In this document: piece after piece, positions 35,862 to 44,317 of the stretch | Layout of the letters: every line of letters begins with the position of its first letter | Position numbering within the stretch: the first letter of the stretch is position 1 | NCBI RefSeq assembly: GCF_016031655.1 | Contig: NZ_JACCHQ010000002.1 | Location: 62,001-126,000, forward strand | Direction: 5' to 3' | Source: Bradyrhizobium glycinis | GTDB taxonomy: Bacteria > Pseudomonadota > Alphaproteobacteria > Rhizobiales > Xanthobacteraceae | DNA length: 64,000 nt | Notes under the pieces: generated by a model | Told to the model about the DNA's origin: nothing | Database searches by the model: none | Seen by the model: the letters and a program-made list of their open reading frames with translations, nothing else | Program-made: the position numbers and the translations under genes

Positions 35862-37046
35862 TCAGCGCTCCACCAGCGCGATGCGCGCATTGTACCAGTT
35901 CATGAAGAAGCTGATGGAGAGGCTGATGGTCAGGAACACCGCCATGATCAGCGCGATCGCCTCGATGGCCTGCCCGGTCTGATTCAGCGTGGTGTTGGCG
36001 ACCGAGACCACGTCCTGGTAGCCGATCGCGACCGCGAGCGAGGAGTTCTTGGTGAGGTTGAGATACTGGCTCGTCATCGGCGGCACGATCACGCGCAGCG
36101 CCTGCGGCAGGATGATCTGCCGCAGCATGAAGCTACGGCGCAGGCCGAGTGCGTTGGCGGCATCCCATTGCCCGCGCGGCACCGACTGGATGCCGCTGCG
36201 CACGATCTCGGCGATGAAGGCCGAGGTGTAGGTCACCAGTGCGATCAGCAGCGCGAAATATTCCGGCGCGAGCGTCAGCCCGCCGACGAAGTTGAAGCCG
36301 CGCAGCTGCGGCCGCTCGATGGTCCAGGACACGCCGAGCGCCAGCGAGACCGCCACCGGCACCACGATGATAAGGCCGAGCGCAAACGGCCAGGCCGGCC
36401 GGGGCTTGCCGTCGCGCATCTGCTGCGCGACCAGCCATCGCCGGACGAGGTAGAACAGCGCGCAGCCCAACACCGCGGTGCCGAGCACCGCGAGCTGCGG
36501 CGGGCCGAACGGGATCGCCGGCAGGATCAGGCCGCGATTGGACAGGAACACACCCTCGACGGGCCGCCACGCGGCGCGCGCGGCCGGCAGCGCCTGCATC
36601 AGCACGTACCAGAACAGCAGCTGGAGCAGCAGCGGGATGTCGCGGAGCGTTTCGACATAGACCGCGGCAAGCCGCGACAGCAACCAATTGGCCGACAGGC
36701 GCGAGATGCCGACCAGCGTGCCCAGGATCGTCGCGAGCACGATGCCGATCACGGCGACGCGCAGGGTGTTGGCGACGCCGACGACGAAGGCCCAAAGATA
36801 ACTATCCCTCGGATTGTAGGCGAGCAGACTGTCGGCGATCGGCATGCCGGCCTCGCGGCCGAGAAAGGCGAAGCCGGTGGTGATGCGGCGGGCCGAGAGA
36901 TTGGTGACGGTGTTGGACCAGAGGAAGGCGATCACTGCGACCGCGATTCCGACCACCAGGACCTGCCAGAACAGGCCCTTCAATTCGTTGCGCCCGAGCG
37001 CGAAGATGCGGCGACGCGGCGGCGGTCTGGGATGATCGGCGGTCAC
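35862..37046 (-). CDS. aapQ: Polar amino-acid ABC transporter permease
   Basis: A 394-residue permease, AapQ type. An N-terminal helix is near residues 27-45 (LVVGIAVAVIAFLWSNTV). A large central insert follows the first transport segment (LRVAVIGIVLATILGTLVGISRLS). The coupling loop is SGIQSVPRGQWDAANALGLRRSFMLRQIILPQALRVIVPP. It forms the membrane channel with AapM. The start lies 87 bp from the RpiR regulator gene on the other strand, so one promoter region serves both halves of the locus. Confidence 0.9.
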   Translation of the reverse strand: MTADHPRPPPRRRIFALGRNELKGLFWQVLVVGIAVAVIAFLWSNTVTNLSARRITTGFAFLGREAGMPIADSLLAYNPRDSYLWAFVVGVANTLRVAVIGIVLATILGTLVGISRLSANWLLSRLAAVYVETLRDIPLLLQLLFWYVLMQALPAARAAWRPVEGVFLSNRGLILPAIPFGPPQLAVLGTAVLGCALFYLVRRWLVAQQMRDGKPRPAWPFALGLIIVVPVAVSLALGVSWTIERPQLRGFNFVGGLTLAPEYFALLIALVTYTSAFIAEIVRSGIQSVPRGQWDAANALGLRRSFMLRQIILPQALRVIVPPMTSQYLNLTKNSSLAVAIGYQDVVSVANTTLNQTGQAIEAIALIMAVFLTISLSISFFMNWYNARIALVER

Positions 37047-37133
37047 AGCACAAAAATCCTTCTTCGATGCAGCGATTTCCGGCGGCGCACGTCAACTGTT
37101 GCACCAAACCCAGATTTATGCAACAAATGTTTC

Positions 37134-38006
37134 ATGGTCGTATCAGCGAAATCCTCGCCCCTGAGCGAACTGCGCATCGCATTGCCATCGCTCCCCCTGC
37201 GCTTGCAGGAGGTCGGCCGTTTCGTCGCCGCCAACGACTACGACGCCACCACGCGCTCGATGCGCGATCTCGCGGCGGAAGCCGGCGCTGATCCCGCCGC
37301 GTTCACGCGGCTTGCGAAAGCGATCGGCTATTCCGGATGGGACGAGCTGCGTGCGGCGCTGACCGAGGCGCGGCGGCCGTCGCAGACCGCGCCCTTCTCC
37401 GGCCGGACAAGAGGTCGCCGTCACGGGCCGAACGCCGATGTTACGCTCGTCATCGACAAGCTCGAGGCCGAGGCCGCCGGCCTTCCGCGCATCCCGGCAC
37501 AGCCGATCGCGGAAGCGGCGCGCGCGCTGCACGAGGCCAAGCGGATCTGGATCGCGGGCTATCGCAGCTGCCGCAGCGTCGCGGAGCTCCTGAATTACGA
37601 GCTGCGCTTGTTCCGGCCCGAACAGGTGCAACTCGTCGGTACGTCCGGGCCCGACGACCTCGATCTCGGCGCGTTCCGGCCTGGCGAAGCCGTCATCGTC
37701 ATCGGCTTCCTGCCTTACACCCATGCGAGCGTCCGCGTCGCCCAGGCCGCCCATCGCAGCGGCGCGACGCTGATCGCGATCGCCGACAGCCTCGCGGCAC
37801 CGATGGCCGAGGGCGCCGACCATGTGCTGCTGTTCGAAGCAGCATCCTCGCCTGGCTTTTTCCCCAGCCTCACGGGCGCGATCGCGATCGCGCAGTCGCT
37901 CGCGGCGGTCACGTTCTCGCTCGGCGGCGCCGCCGCGAAGAAGCGTCTGGAAAATACCGAGGCGCGGCTCACTGCCGCCTCCACCTACGTCTCGGAGAAA
38001 GGTTGA
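37134..38006 (+). CDS. MurR/RpiR family transcriptional regulator
   Basis: A 290-residue regulator. The N-terminal RpiR helix-turn-helix spans about residues 15-85 (LRLQEVGRFVAANDYDATTRSMRDLAAEAGADPAAFTRLAKAIGYSG). The C-terminal sugar-isomerase (SIS) domain spans about 130-270 (RIWIAGYRSCRSVAELL, then VIVIGFLPYTHASVRVAQAA). I start at the ATG at 37134 because the frame further upstream is antisense to aapQ. It is co-directional with, and 3 bp from, the aminotransferase gene and divergent from aapQM, which suggests it controls the whole amino-acid locus. The effector may be an amino-acid derivative. Confidence 0.9.
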   Translation: MVVSAKSSPLSELRIALPSLPLRLQEVGRFVAANDYDATTRSMRDLAAEAGADPAAFTRLAKAIGYSGWDELRAALTEARRPSQTAPFSGRTRGRRHGPNADVTLVIDKLEAEAAGLPRIPAQPIAEAARALHEAKRIWIAGYRSCRSVAELLNYELRLFRPEQVQLVGTSGPDDLDLGAFRPGEAVIVIGFLPYTHASVRVAQAAHRSGATLIAIADSLAAPMAEGADHVLLFEAASSPGFFPSLTGAIAIAQSLAAVTFSLGGAAAKKRLENTEARLTAASTYVSEKG

Positions 38007-38009
38007 CCC

Positions 38010-39359
38010 ATGAGCACTCGCACCAGCCGCGTGCTGCATCGCTCGGTGCGCGAAACGCCGCCCAAGGCGATCGGCGGCGAGGGAGTTTATCTCTTCGCCG
38101 AGGACGGGCGGCGGATCATCGATGCCTCCGGCGGCGCGGCGGTGTCCTGCCTCGGCCACCAGCATCCGCGCGTGATCGCGGCGATGGCCAAGCAGGCATC
38201 GACGCTGGCTTATGCCCACACCGCCTTTTTCTCTTCCGAGCCGGCCGAAGCGCTGGCCGAGCGGCTGGTCGGACATGAGCCGGGCGGGCTCGCCTACGCC
38301 TATTTCGTCAGCGGCGGATCGGAGGCGATCGAAGCCAGCATCAAGCTGGCGCGGCAATATTTCATCGAGCGCGGCGAGCCGCAGCGGCAACACTTCATCG
38401 CACGGCGGCAGAGCTATCACGGCAACACGCTCGGCGCGCTCGCCGCGGGCGGCAATGCCTGGCGTCGCGCGCCCTATGCGCCGCTGCTGTCGACCGCTTT
38501 CAGCCACGTCACGCCGGCGTTTGCCTATCACGAGAAGCGCGAGGGCGAGTCGGATGCGCAGTTCGTCGCGCGCCTCGCTGCCGAGCTTGACGCCGCGTTC
38601 CAACGGCTCGGCCCCGATACCGTCGCAGGCTTCCTCGCCGAGCCCGTCGTCGGTGCCACCGCCGGCGCGGTGACGGCACCGGACGGTTACTTCAAGGCGA
38701 TGCGCGAGATCTGCGACCGGCACGGTGCGCTGCTCATTCTCGACGAGGTCATGTGCGGCATGGGCCGCACCGGCACGATGCATGCCTGGGAGCAGGAGGG
38801 TGTCGCCCCCGACATCCAGGCGGTCGCAAAGGGACTCGGCGGCGGCTATCAGCCGATCGGTGCGATGCTGGCAAGCGGCAAGATCATCGACACCATCCGC
38901 TCGGGCTCGGGCGCGTTCCAGCACGGCCACACCTATCTGGCACACCCCCTCGCCTGCGCCGCGGCGCTCGCGGTGCAGGATGTGATCCGCGACGACGGCC
39001 TGCTCGACCGCGTGAAAGAGCGCGGCAAGCAGCTCGAGCAGCGCCTGACGGAGCGTTTCGGCAATCACCGCCATGTCGGCGACATCAGGGGCCGCGGCTT
39101 GTTCTGGACGATCGAGCTCGTCGCCGATCGCGCTAGCCGCGCCTCGTTCGATCCGGCGCTCAAGCTTCACCAGAAGATCAAGGCGGAGGCCTTTGCCGGC
39201 GGCCTCGGTTGCTATCCGGGCGGCGGCACCGTCGATGGCGTGCGCGGCGACCATGTGCTGCTGGCACCGCCCTATATCGCCTCGGCGGACGAAATCGACC
39301 TGATCGTCGACAAGCTGGGCACGGCTGTCGACAACGTGTTGCGTAGTGTCAATCACTGA
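38010..39359 (+). CDS. Class III aminotransferase (aspartate aminotransferase family)
   Basis: A 449-residue PLP enzyme of the omega-aminotransferase type. Landmarks are YFVSGGSEAIEASIKLARQYF near residue 95, SYHGNTLGALAAGG near residue 135, LLILDEVMCGMGRTG (the PLP-binding aspartate) near residue 245 and AVAKGLGGGYQPIGAML (the Schiff-base lysine) near residue 275. It is in an operon with the RpiR regulator and the binding protein AapJ. Likely role: removal of an amino group from a substrate taken up by this transporter. Beta-alanine, GABA or a diamine would all fit the family. Confidence 0.91.
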   Translation: MSTRTSRVLHRSVRETPPKAIGGEGVYLFAEDGRRIIDASGGAAVSCLGHQHPRVIAAMAKQASTLAYAHTAFFSSEPAEALAERLVGHEPGGLAYAYFVSGGSEAIEASIKLARQYFIERGEPQRQHFIARRQSYHGNTLGALAAGGNAWRRAPYAPLLSTAFSHVTPAFAYHEKREGESDAQFVARLAAELDAAFQRLGPDTVAGFLAEPVVGATAGAVTAPDGYFKAMREICDRHGALLILDEVMCGMGRTGTMHAWEQEGVAPDIQAVAKGLGGGYQPIGAMLASGKIIDTIRSGSGAFQHGHTYLAHPLACAAALAVQDVIRDDGLLDRVKERGKQLEQRLTERFGNHRHVGDIRGRGLFWTIELVADRASRASFDPALKLHQKIKAEAFAGGLGCYPGGGTVDGVRGDHVLLAPPYIASADEIDLIVDKLGTAVDNVLRSVNH

Positions 39360-39371
39360 GGGGAGAGAAGT

Positions 39372-40382
39372 ATGAGGAACGTGGTTTTCGCAGCGGGCCT
39401 GCTCGCGGCATCGACGGTGATCGCATCGGCGGCGACGCTCGATACGGTGAAGAGCCGCGGCACGCTGGTGTGCGGCGTCAGCGCCGGTTTTGCCGGCTTC
39501 TCGGCACCGGACTCGCAGGGCAATTACAAAGGTCTCGACGTCGATTATTGCCGCGCGCTGGCGGCCGGCGTGCTCGGCGATCCCACCAAGGTGCGCTACG
39601 TCTCGCTGACGGCCCAAAACCGCTTCACCGCGCTGCAATCGGGCGAGATCGACGTGCTCTACCGCAACTCGACGCAGACCTATTTGCGCGGCGTGACGCT
39701 GGGCCTGCGGCAGGGCCCGATCAACTTCTACGACGGCCAGGGTTTTGTCGTGAAGAAGGACCTCGGCGTGAAGGAGCTGAAGGACCTCAAGGGCGCCACC
39801 GTCTGCGTCGCGCAGGGTACCACGCACGAGGTCACGCTCGGCGATTACGGCCGCGCCAACGGCATCGACTGGAAGCCGCTGGTGTTCGACCGCATCGACA
39901 CCATGTACCAGACCTTCTTCGGCGGCCGCTGCGATGCGATGACCCAGGATGCTTCCGCCCTCGCCGGCGCGGTGACCACGGCGGCGCCGAATGCGGCCGA
40001 CTACGTCGTGCTGCCGCAGACCATCAGCAAGGAGCCGCTCGGACCCTTCACCCGCAACGGCGACGAGGTCTGGAGCGACATCATCACCTGGCTGCATTAC
40101 GGCCTGATCGAGGCCGAGGAGCTCGGCGTCACGCAAGCCAATGTCGAGGAGATGACGAAGTCGCAGACGCCTGCGATCCAGCGGCTGCTGGGGGCCAGCG
40201 GCGACCTCGGCTCGCGGCTCGGGCTCGACAACAAATGGCTGGTTATGGCGATCAAGGCCGGCGGCAATTACGGCGAGATTTTCGAGCGCAATGTCGGCAA
40301 GGCGAGCCCGCTCAAGCTCGATCGCGGCATCAACGGTCTCTGGAGCAAGGGCGGCTTGATGTACGCCATTCCGTTCAAGTAA
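39372..40382 (+). CDS. aapJ: Polar amino-acid ABC transporter substrate-binding protein
   Basis: A 336-residue periplasmic binding protein. Signal peptide MRNVVFAAGLLAASTVIASAA, cleaved near residue 21. The mature start is TLDTVKSRGTLVCGVSAGFAGFSAPDSQGNYKGLDVDYCRALAAGV, the AapJ/BztA signature, with RNSTQTYLRG near residue 98. It belongs with AapQ and AapM, but those genes lie 2.3 kb away on the other strand, whereas in the classical operon the order is aapJQMP. It starts 12 bp after the aminotransferase gene behind GGGGAGAGAAG. Confidence 0.91.
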   Translation: MRNVVFAAGLLAASTVIASAATLDTVKSRGTLVCGVSAGFAGFSAPDSQGNYKGLDVDYCRALAAGVLGDPTKVRYVSLTAQNRFTALQSGEIDVLYRNSTQTYLRGVTLGLRQGPINFYDGQGFVVKKDLGVKELKDLKGATVCVAQGTTHEVTLGDYGRANGIDWKPLVFDRIDTMYQTFFGGRCDAMTQDASALAGAVTTAAPNAADYVVLPQTISKEPLGPFTRNGDEVWSDIITWLHYGLIEAEELGVTQANVEEMTKSQTPAIQRLLGASGDLGSRLGLDNKWLVMAIKAGGNYGEIFERNVGKASPLKLDRGINGLWSKGGLMYAIPFK

Positions 40383-40387
40383 AGGTG

Positions 40388-40509
40388 CCCTGTGTCCCGG
40401 ACGCGCTGCAACGTGCAACGCTGCTGCGCAGAGCCTGGACCCAACAGCGACAATGGGCCCCGGCTCTGCAGCGCAATACTGCGCATTGCGCTGCGTCCGG
40501 GGCACGAGA
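40388..40509. repeat. Long imperfect inverted repeat (GTCCCGGACGC type)
   Basis: TGTCCCGGACGCGCTGCAACG and GCATTGCGCTGCGTCCGGGGCACGAG arms, with GCAGAGCCTGGACCC / GGGCCCCGGCTCTGC inside. It fills the gap between aapJ and the racemase-like gene. Confidence 0.75.
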
Positions 40510-40527
40510 CCTTCCAGGTAGTCATCA

Positions 40528-41178
40528 ATGACGACGCCCCCTCGCATCGCCCTCATCCACGCCCTTAAGCATTCCATCGCCCCGATCGAGGCGGCGTTTG
40601 CGCAGGCGTGGCCCGAGGCGCGGCTGATGAACCTGCTTGACGACAGCCTCTCGGCGGATCTCGCCCGCGACGGGCAACTCAACGATGCCATGACCGAGCG
40701 GTTCCTCGCGCTCGGCGACTACGCGGCGGCGACGGGAGCAGATGGAATCCTGTTCACCTGCTCCGCCTTCGGCCCCTGCATCGAGGCGGTCGCGCGCGCG
40801 CATGCGCCGATGCCGGTGCTGAAGCCGAACGAGGCCATGATCGAGAGAGCGGTGACGATGGGCCAGCGCATCGGCCTGCTCTCGACCTTTCCGCCGACGC
40901 TGGCGTCGATGCCGCCCGAGTTTCCCGCTGCGATCGAGGTCGTGCCGAAGCTTGCCGAAGGCGCGCTGGCCGCGCTCGATTGCGGCGACTGCGCCACGCA
41001 TGACCGGCTGATCGCCGAAGCCTCGCGGAGCTTGCGCGATTGCGACGTCATCGCGCTGGCCCAATTCAGCATCGCCGCCACGGCGCCGCTGGTCGCCGCG
41101 GCCACCGGCCGCCCGGTCGTGACCACGCCGGACAGCGCGGTCGAGAAGCTGATGGGACTGCTGAAGGCGAAGGCCTAA
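40528..41178 (+). CDS. Aspartate/glutamate racemase family protein
   Basis: A 216-residue protein of the Asp/Glu/hydantoin racemase and arylmalonate decarboxylase fold. The first catalytic-cysteine segment is ILFTCSAFGPCIEAV near residue 75. Where two-cysteine racemases have the second cysteine, this protein reads VIALAQFSIAATAPLVAAA, so only one clear catalytic cysteine is present. That pattern fits a decarboxylase-like or one-base enzyme better than a two-base racemase. It is last in the RpiR-aminotransferase-aapJ group after a repeat. Substrate unknown. Confidence 0.82.
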   Translation: MTTPPRIALIHALKHSIAPIEAAFAQAWPEARLMNLLDDSLSADLARDGQLNDAMTERFLALGDYAAATGADGILFTCSAFGPCIEAVARAHAPMPVLKPNEAMIERAVTMGQRIGLLSTFPPTLASMPPEFPAAIEVVPKLAEGALAALDCGDCATHDRLIAEASRSLRDCDVIALAQFSIAATAPLVAAATGRPVVTTPDSAVEKLMGLLKAKA

Positions 41179-41279
41179 AGCGCGCTGCGATTAGGATGAA
41201 TCGTCATCGCGCTTTAGGCTATTGTTCGAGCATGATCTGTTCGGAAAACCGCTACACACTTTTCCGGATCATGCTCTAG
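41177..41279. repeat. Rhizobiales-type double-hairpin repeat
   Basis: Two adjacent hairpins: AAAGCGCG (41177) ... CGCGCTTT, then GAGCATGATC ... GATCATGCTC around TTCGGAAAACCG and CACTTTTCCGG. I know close copies of this element from many Rhizobiales genomes. The end of the TetR coding sequence (stop at 41269) lies inside it. Confidence 0.85.
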
Positions 41280-41922
41280 CGCCGGCCTTGGTCCGACGTC
41301 GCGCATCCTTGATCGCGACCGCAAGCGCAGCCTTCGTCTCGTTGACGAAATCCTCGACCAGCTCCTCGCGCGTAGCGTGCGCCGCCTCGCCGGTGAACAG
41401 GCCCTGCTCAGCCAGCATCACCACGCCGTGCAGCGCCGCCCAGATCTTGAGTGCCTGCCGTTCGCGCAAATAGCCCACGGCGGGCGCTTCCAAGGCTTCG
41501 ATGACGAGCGCAAAAGTCTCCCGCGTCGCGGCGTGCAGCTCGCTGCCCTTGGCCGCGCAGGACACCGTGCGCGAGGCGAACATCAAGCGGTAGATGCCAT
41601 TCTGGCGCAGACCGAAATCGAGCGTCGCCTGTGCGAGCCGCGAGAGCTTCGATTGCTTCGACGGCCTTGCCATCGCTTCGCGCAAGAGCGCCGAGAGCTG
41701 GCGGAATGCTGCCGCAGTGACGGCCGCGAGCAGCGCCTCGCGGTCGGCAAAATGCCGGTATGGCGCCGGCTGCGAAACGCCGAGCTTCTTGGCAAGCGCC
41801 TTGATGCTGATTGCCTCCGCGCCGCCCCGCTCTGCCTCGTGCAGCGCGGCCTCGATCAACGCATCGCGGAGATCGCCATGGTGGTAGGTCTTCTCGGGCT
41901 TGCGGGCTGGTCGTGAACGCAT
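41269..41922 (-). CDS. TetR/AcrR family transcriptional regulator
   Basis: A 217-residue TetR regulator. The DNA-binding helix-turn-helix covers about residues 14-60 (YHHGDLRDALIEAALHEAERGGAEAISIKALAKKLGVSQPAPYRHFADREALLAAV). The C-terminal part resembles the WHG-type ligand domain (QNGIYRLMFASRTV). It is divergent from the ferredoxin-P450 genes and probably represses them. The intergenic region holds CTATAAGTT (41936-41944) mirrored by AACTTAAATAG (41987-41997) around the P450 promoter. Its last codons and stop come from a dispersed repeat. Confidence 0.9.
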   Translation of the reverse strand: MRSRPARKPEKTYHHGDLRDALIEAALHEAERGGAEAISIKALAKKLGVSQPAPYRHFADREALLAAVTAAAFRQLSALLREAMARPSKQSKLSRLAQATLDFGLRQNGIYRLMFASRTVSCAAKGSELHAATRETFALVIEALEAPAVGYLRERQALKIWAALHGVVMLAEQGLFTGEAAHATREELVEDFVNETKAALAVAIKDARRRTKAGARA

Positions 41923-41949
41923 GTCGGGGCGAAGCCTATAAGTTTGCGC

Positions 41950-41979
41950 TTGACAGGGGAAGCCCGCCGCGAATGTAAT
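41950..41979 (+). promoter_or_regulatory. Candidate sigma70 promoter for the ferredoxin-P450 operon
   Basis: TTGACA at 41950-41955 and TGTAAT at 41974-41979, 18 bp apart, about 80 bp upstream of the ferredoxin start. AT-rich half sites CTATAAGTT (41936) and AACTTAAATAG (41987) flank it as an imperfect inverted repeat, which could be a TetR operator. Confidence 0.5.
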
Positions 41980-42060
41980 AGCATATAACTTAAATAGAAC
42001 CGAGATGAGGAAACGCGCCGCCTTCGGGCCCTCGTGCGCGCACGATCAAGGAAGCCGAAT

Positions 42061-42270
42061 ATGGCAGAGCGACTGAAGGTTCACGTCGATCCGGACAAAT
42101 GCCAGGGCCATGCCCGCTGCAAGGCGCTCGCGCCGGAGCTTTTCGAGCTCGACGAATACGGCAACGCGCACGAAGCCGGCGACGGCACCGTCCCGCCGGG
42201 GCTCGAGGACAAGGCCTGGCTTGCGAAGTCCAACTGTCCGGAAATCGCAATCGATGTGATCGAGGAATAA
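42061..42270 (+). CDS. [3Fe-4S] ferredoxin (P450 electron donor type)
   Basis: A 69-residue ferredoxin. The cluster ligands are cysteines 14, 20 and 59 in DKCQGHARC and NCPEIAI. The CxxHxxC...CP spacing, with histidine at the place of a fourth cysteine, indicates a 3Fe-4S cluster. Such ferredoxins pass electrons to the P450 encoded beside them, here 57 bp downstream. The start is the ATG at 42061. The nine in-frame codons before it are not conserved. A cognate ferredoxin reductase is not present locally. Confidence 0.92.
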   Translation: MAERLKVHVDPDKCQGHARCKALAPELFELDEYGNAHEAGDGTVPPGLEDKAWLAKSNCPEIAIDVIEE

Positions 42271-42327
42271 CGCGGCCGCGGCCGCCCCGCGTGCTTTCAG
42301 CGAACACGAGCCAAGGGATTCCATGCC

Positions 42328-43551
42328 ATGTCCGATGTCGACCAGCCCGTCGCCCATCCGCCCGTGACCGACTGGGTCCATGATTTCGACCACACCGATC
42401 CGCAATGGACGGAGGACCCCTTCCCGATCTGGGACCAGCTGCGAGCCGCAAGTCCCGTGGTGCACACGAAACGCTTCCTCGGCTGCTACCTTCCGACGAC
42501 CTATGAGGCCGTGCGCGAGATCGCCAACGACACCGAGCACTTCTCCTCACGCCGCATCATCGTCCGTGACGTGCGGCCGGAAATCACCAGCAGGAACGCG
42601 GCCCCGCCGATCACCTCCGATCCGCCCGAGCACAAGCCGGCCAAGCAATTGTTGCTGCCGCCCTTCACGCCGGACGCGATGAAGAAGCTCGAGCCGCGGG
42701 TCCGCGCCATCTGCAACGAGCTGATCGACGACTTCATCGCCGAGCGGAGGGTGGACGCTGCGGCGCGCTACACGAAGCACATTCCGGTTCGGGCGATCGC
42801 GCACATGCTCGGCATACCCGAGAGCGACAGCGATCTTTTCATCAATTGGATCCACATGATCCTCGAGCTCGGCATCAAGGACGAGAGCAAGCTGCTCCAG
42901 GCCGTGCAGGAGATGACGGCCTATTTCGGCGGCCACATCGAAGCGCGCAAGAACAACCCCACCGACGACCTGATCTCCTACCTGATGAACGCCAGGGACA
43001 AGAACGGCAATCCGCTCGAGGACACCCACGTGCTGGGCTCGCTGCGCCTGCTGCTGATCGCCGGCATCGACACGACCTGGAGCGCCATCGGCGCCTCGCT
43101 CTGGCATCTTGCGAAGATGCCGGCCGACCGCGAGCGGCTGATCGCCGAGCCCGGGCTGATCCCGACCGCCGTCGAGGAGCTGCTGCGCGCCTATTCGCCG
43201 GTGACGATGGCGCGCGAGGTGGTCAAGGAGACCACGGTGTCCGGCTGTCCGGTCAAGCCGGGCAACATGGTGCTGCTGTCGTTTCCGGCAGCCAACCGCG
43301 ACCCCAAGATGTTTCCGGACGCTGACAAAGTCGTGATCGACCGGCGCGAGAATCGCCACGCGGCCTTCGGCCTCGGCATCCACCGCTGCGTCGGTTCCAA
43401 CCTCGCGCGCATGGAAATGCAGGTGGCGCTTGAGGAATGGCTGAAGCGGATTCCCGACTTCCGGCTCGATCCGGCAGGCACGGTGACCTGGTCGCAAGGC
43501 ACGGTGCGCGGCCCCCGCCAGTTGCCATTTTTGCTCGGAAAGGCGATGTAG
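42328..43551 (+). CDS. Cytochrome P450
   Basis: A soluble bacterial class I P450 of 407 residues. The I-helix oxygen-activation motif is LLIAGIDTTWS near residue 250, the K-helix ExxR is EELLR near residue 287, and the heme thiolate loop is AFGLGIHRCVG with cysteine 354. It is paired with the 3Fe-4S ferredoxin upstream and preceded by a divergent TetR gene, a typical inducible detoxification or catabolic unit. The CYP family and substrate cannot be stated from sequence alone. The following molybdopterin-enzyme gene begins about 80 bp later and may be co-transcribed. Confidence 0.94.
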   Translation: MSDVDQPVAHPPVTDWVHDFDHTDPQWTEDPFPIWDQLRAASPVVHTKRFLGCYLPTTYEAVREIANDTEHFSSRRIIVRDVRPEITSRNAAPPITSDPPEHKPAKQLLLPPFTPDAMKKLEPRVRAICNELIDDFIAERRVDAAARYTKHIPVRAIAHMLGIPESDSDLFINWIHMILELGIKDESKLLQAVQEMTAYFGGHIEARKNNPTDDLISYLMNARDKNGNPLEDTHVLGSLRLLLIAGIDTTWSAIGASLWHLAKMPADRERLIAEPGLIPTAVEELLRAYSPVTMAREVVKETTVSGCPVKPGNMVLLSFPAANRDPKMFPDADKVVIDRRENRHAAFGLGIHRCVGSNLARMEMQVALEEWLKRIPDFRLDPAGTVTWSQGTVRGPRQLPFLLGKAM

Positions 43552-43633
43552 GCCTTCCCAAAGGAAGCGGACAGGCTTTCATGGCGTGCGCGACACCAAG
43601 CACGCTTCCGCCATGCATCGCCACGAGCAGGCC

Positions 43634-44293
43634 ATGACCGACGAGACGCCATCCGACAGCAAGCTGACGCGCACCAAGGAGAAGTGGGCGCGCGAGGGCC
43701 GCTTTCTCACCGGCAAGATGACGCGCCCGGAGGATCAAAGGCTTCCACCCGGGCAGCACCTCACCAAGGACTGGCCGGTGCTCGATCTCGGGGTGACGCC
43801 GCCGGTCTCGCGCGAGCGCTGGCGGCTCGACGTCTATGGCGCGGTCGAGACCCCCGTGTTCTGGACCTTTGCCGAATTCGCCGCGCAGAAGCAGTCCCGG
43901 TTCACCTCGGACATCCATTGTGTCACGACCTGGTCGCGCTACGACAATGAATGGGAGGGGCTCGCCACGCGCGATCTGCTCGCGGTCTGCCAGCCGCGCG
44001 AGGACGCCCGCTTCGTCGTGCTGCATTCCTATGATGGTTACACCACTAACCTCGCGCTGGAGGATTTTGCCGCCGAGGACGCGCTGCTCGCCCACAGCTG
44101 GTCCGGCGAGCCGCTGACCGAGGAGCATGGCGGCCCGGTGCGGCTGGTCGTGCCGCACCTCTATTTCTGGAAAAGCGCGAAATGGCTCCAGGCCATCGAA
44201 TTCCTGACCGAGGACGCGCCGGGCTTCTGGGAGGTCCGCGGCTATCATAACCGCGGCGATCCCTGGGCCGAGCAGCGCTATTCAGGCGATTAG
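43634..44293 (+). CDS. Sulfite oxidase-like molybdopterin-dependent oxidoreductase
   Basis: A 219-residue protein made of the molybdopterin-binding core of the sulfite oxidase/YedY family, without heme or dimerisation domains. The molybdenum-ligand cysteine is in FTSDIHCVTTWSRYDNEWEG near residue 95. PVRLVVPHLYFWKSAKWLQAIEF and GFWEVRGYHNRGDPW are family C-terminal signatures. No signal peptide, so it is probably cytosolic. I start at MTDETPSDSK (ATG 43634). A start 21 bp earlier is possible. The substrate is unknown. Neighbours (P450, OsmC fusion, YeeE transporter) hint at redox or sulfur chemistry. Confidence 0.88.
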   Translation: MTDETPSDSKLTRTKEKWAREGRFLTGKMTRPEDQRLPPGQHLTKDWPVLDLGVTPPVSRERWRLDVYGAVETPVFWTFAEFAAQKQSRFTSDIHCVTTWSRYDNEWEGLATRDLLAVCQPREDARFVVLHSYDGYTTNLALEDFAAEDALLAHSWSGEPLTEEHGGPVRLVVPHLYFWKSAKWLQAIEFLTEDAPGFWEVRGYHNRGDPWAEQRYSGD

Positions 44294-44317
44294 GTTCGAG
44301 CAAGACGGGGGAAGCCC

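Noticed and set aside
37143..40691. A 1182-codon open frame on the minus strand
   Set aside because: It is a shadow of the RpiR, aminotransferase and aapJ genes. Composition is biased and no domain is visible.
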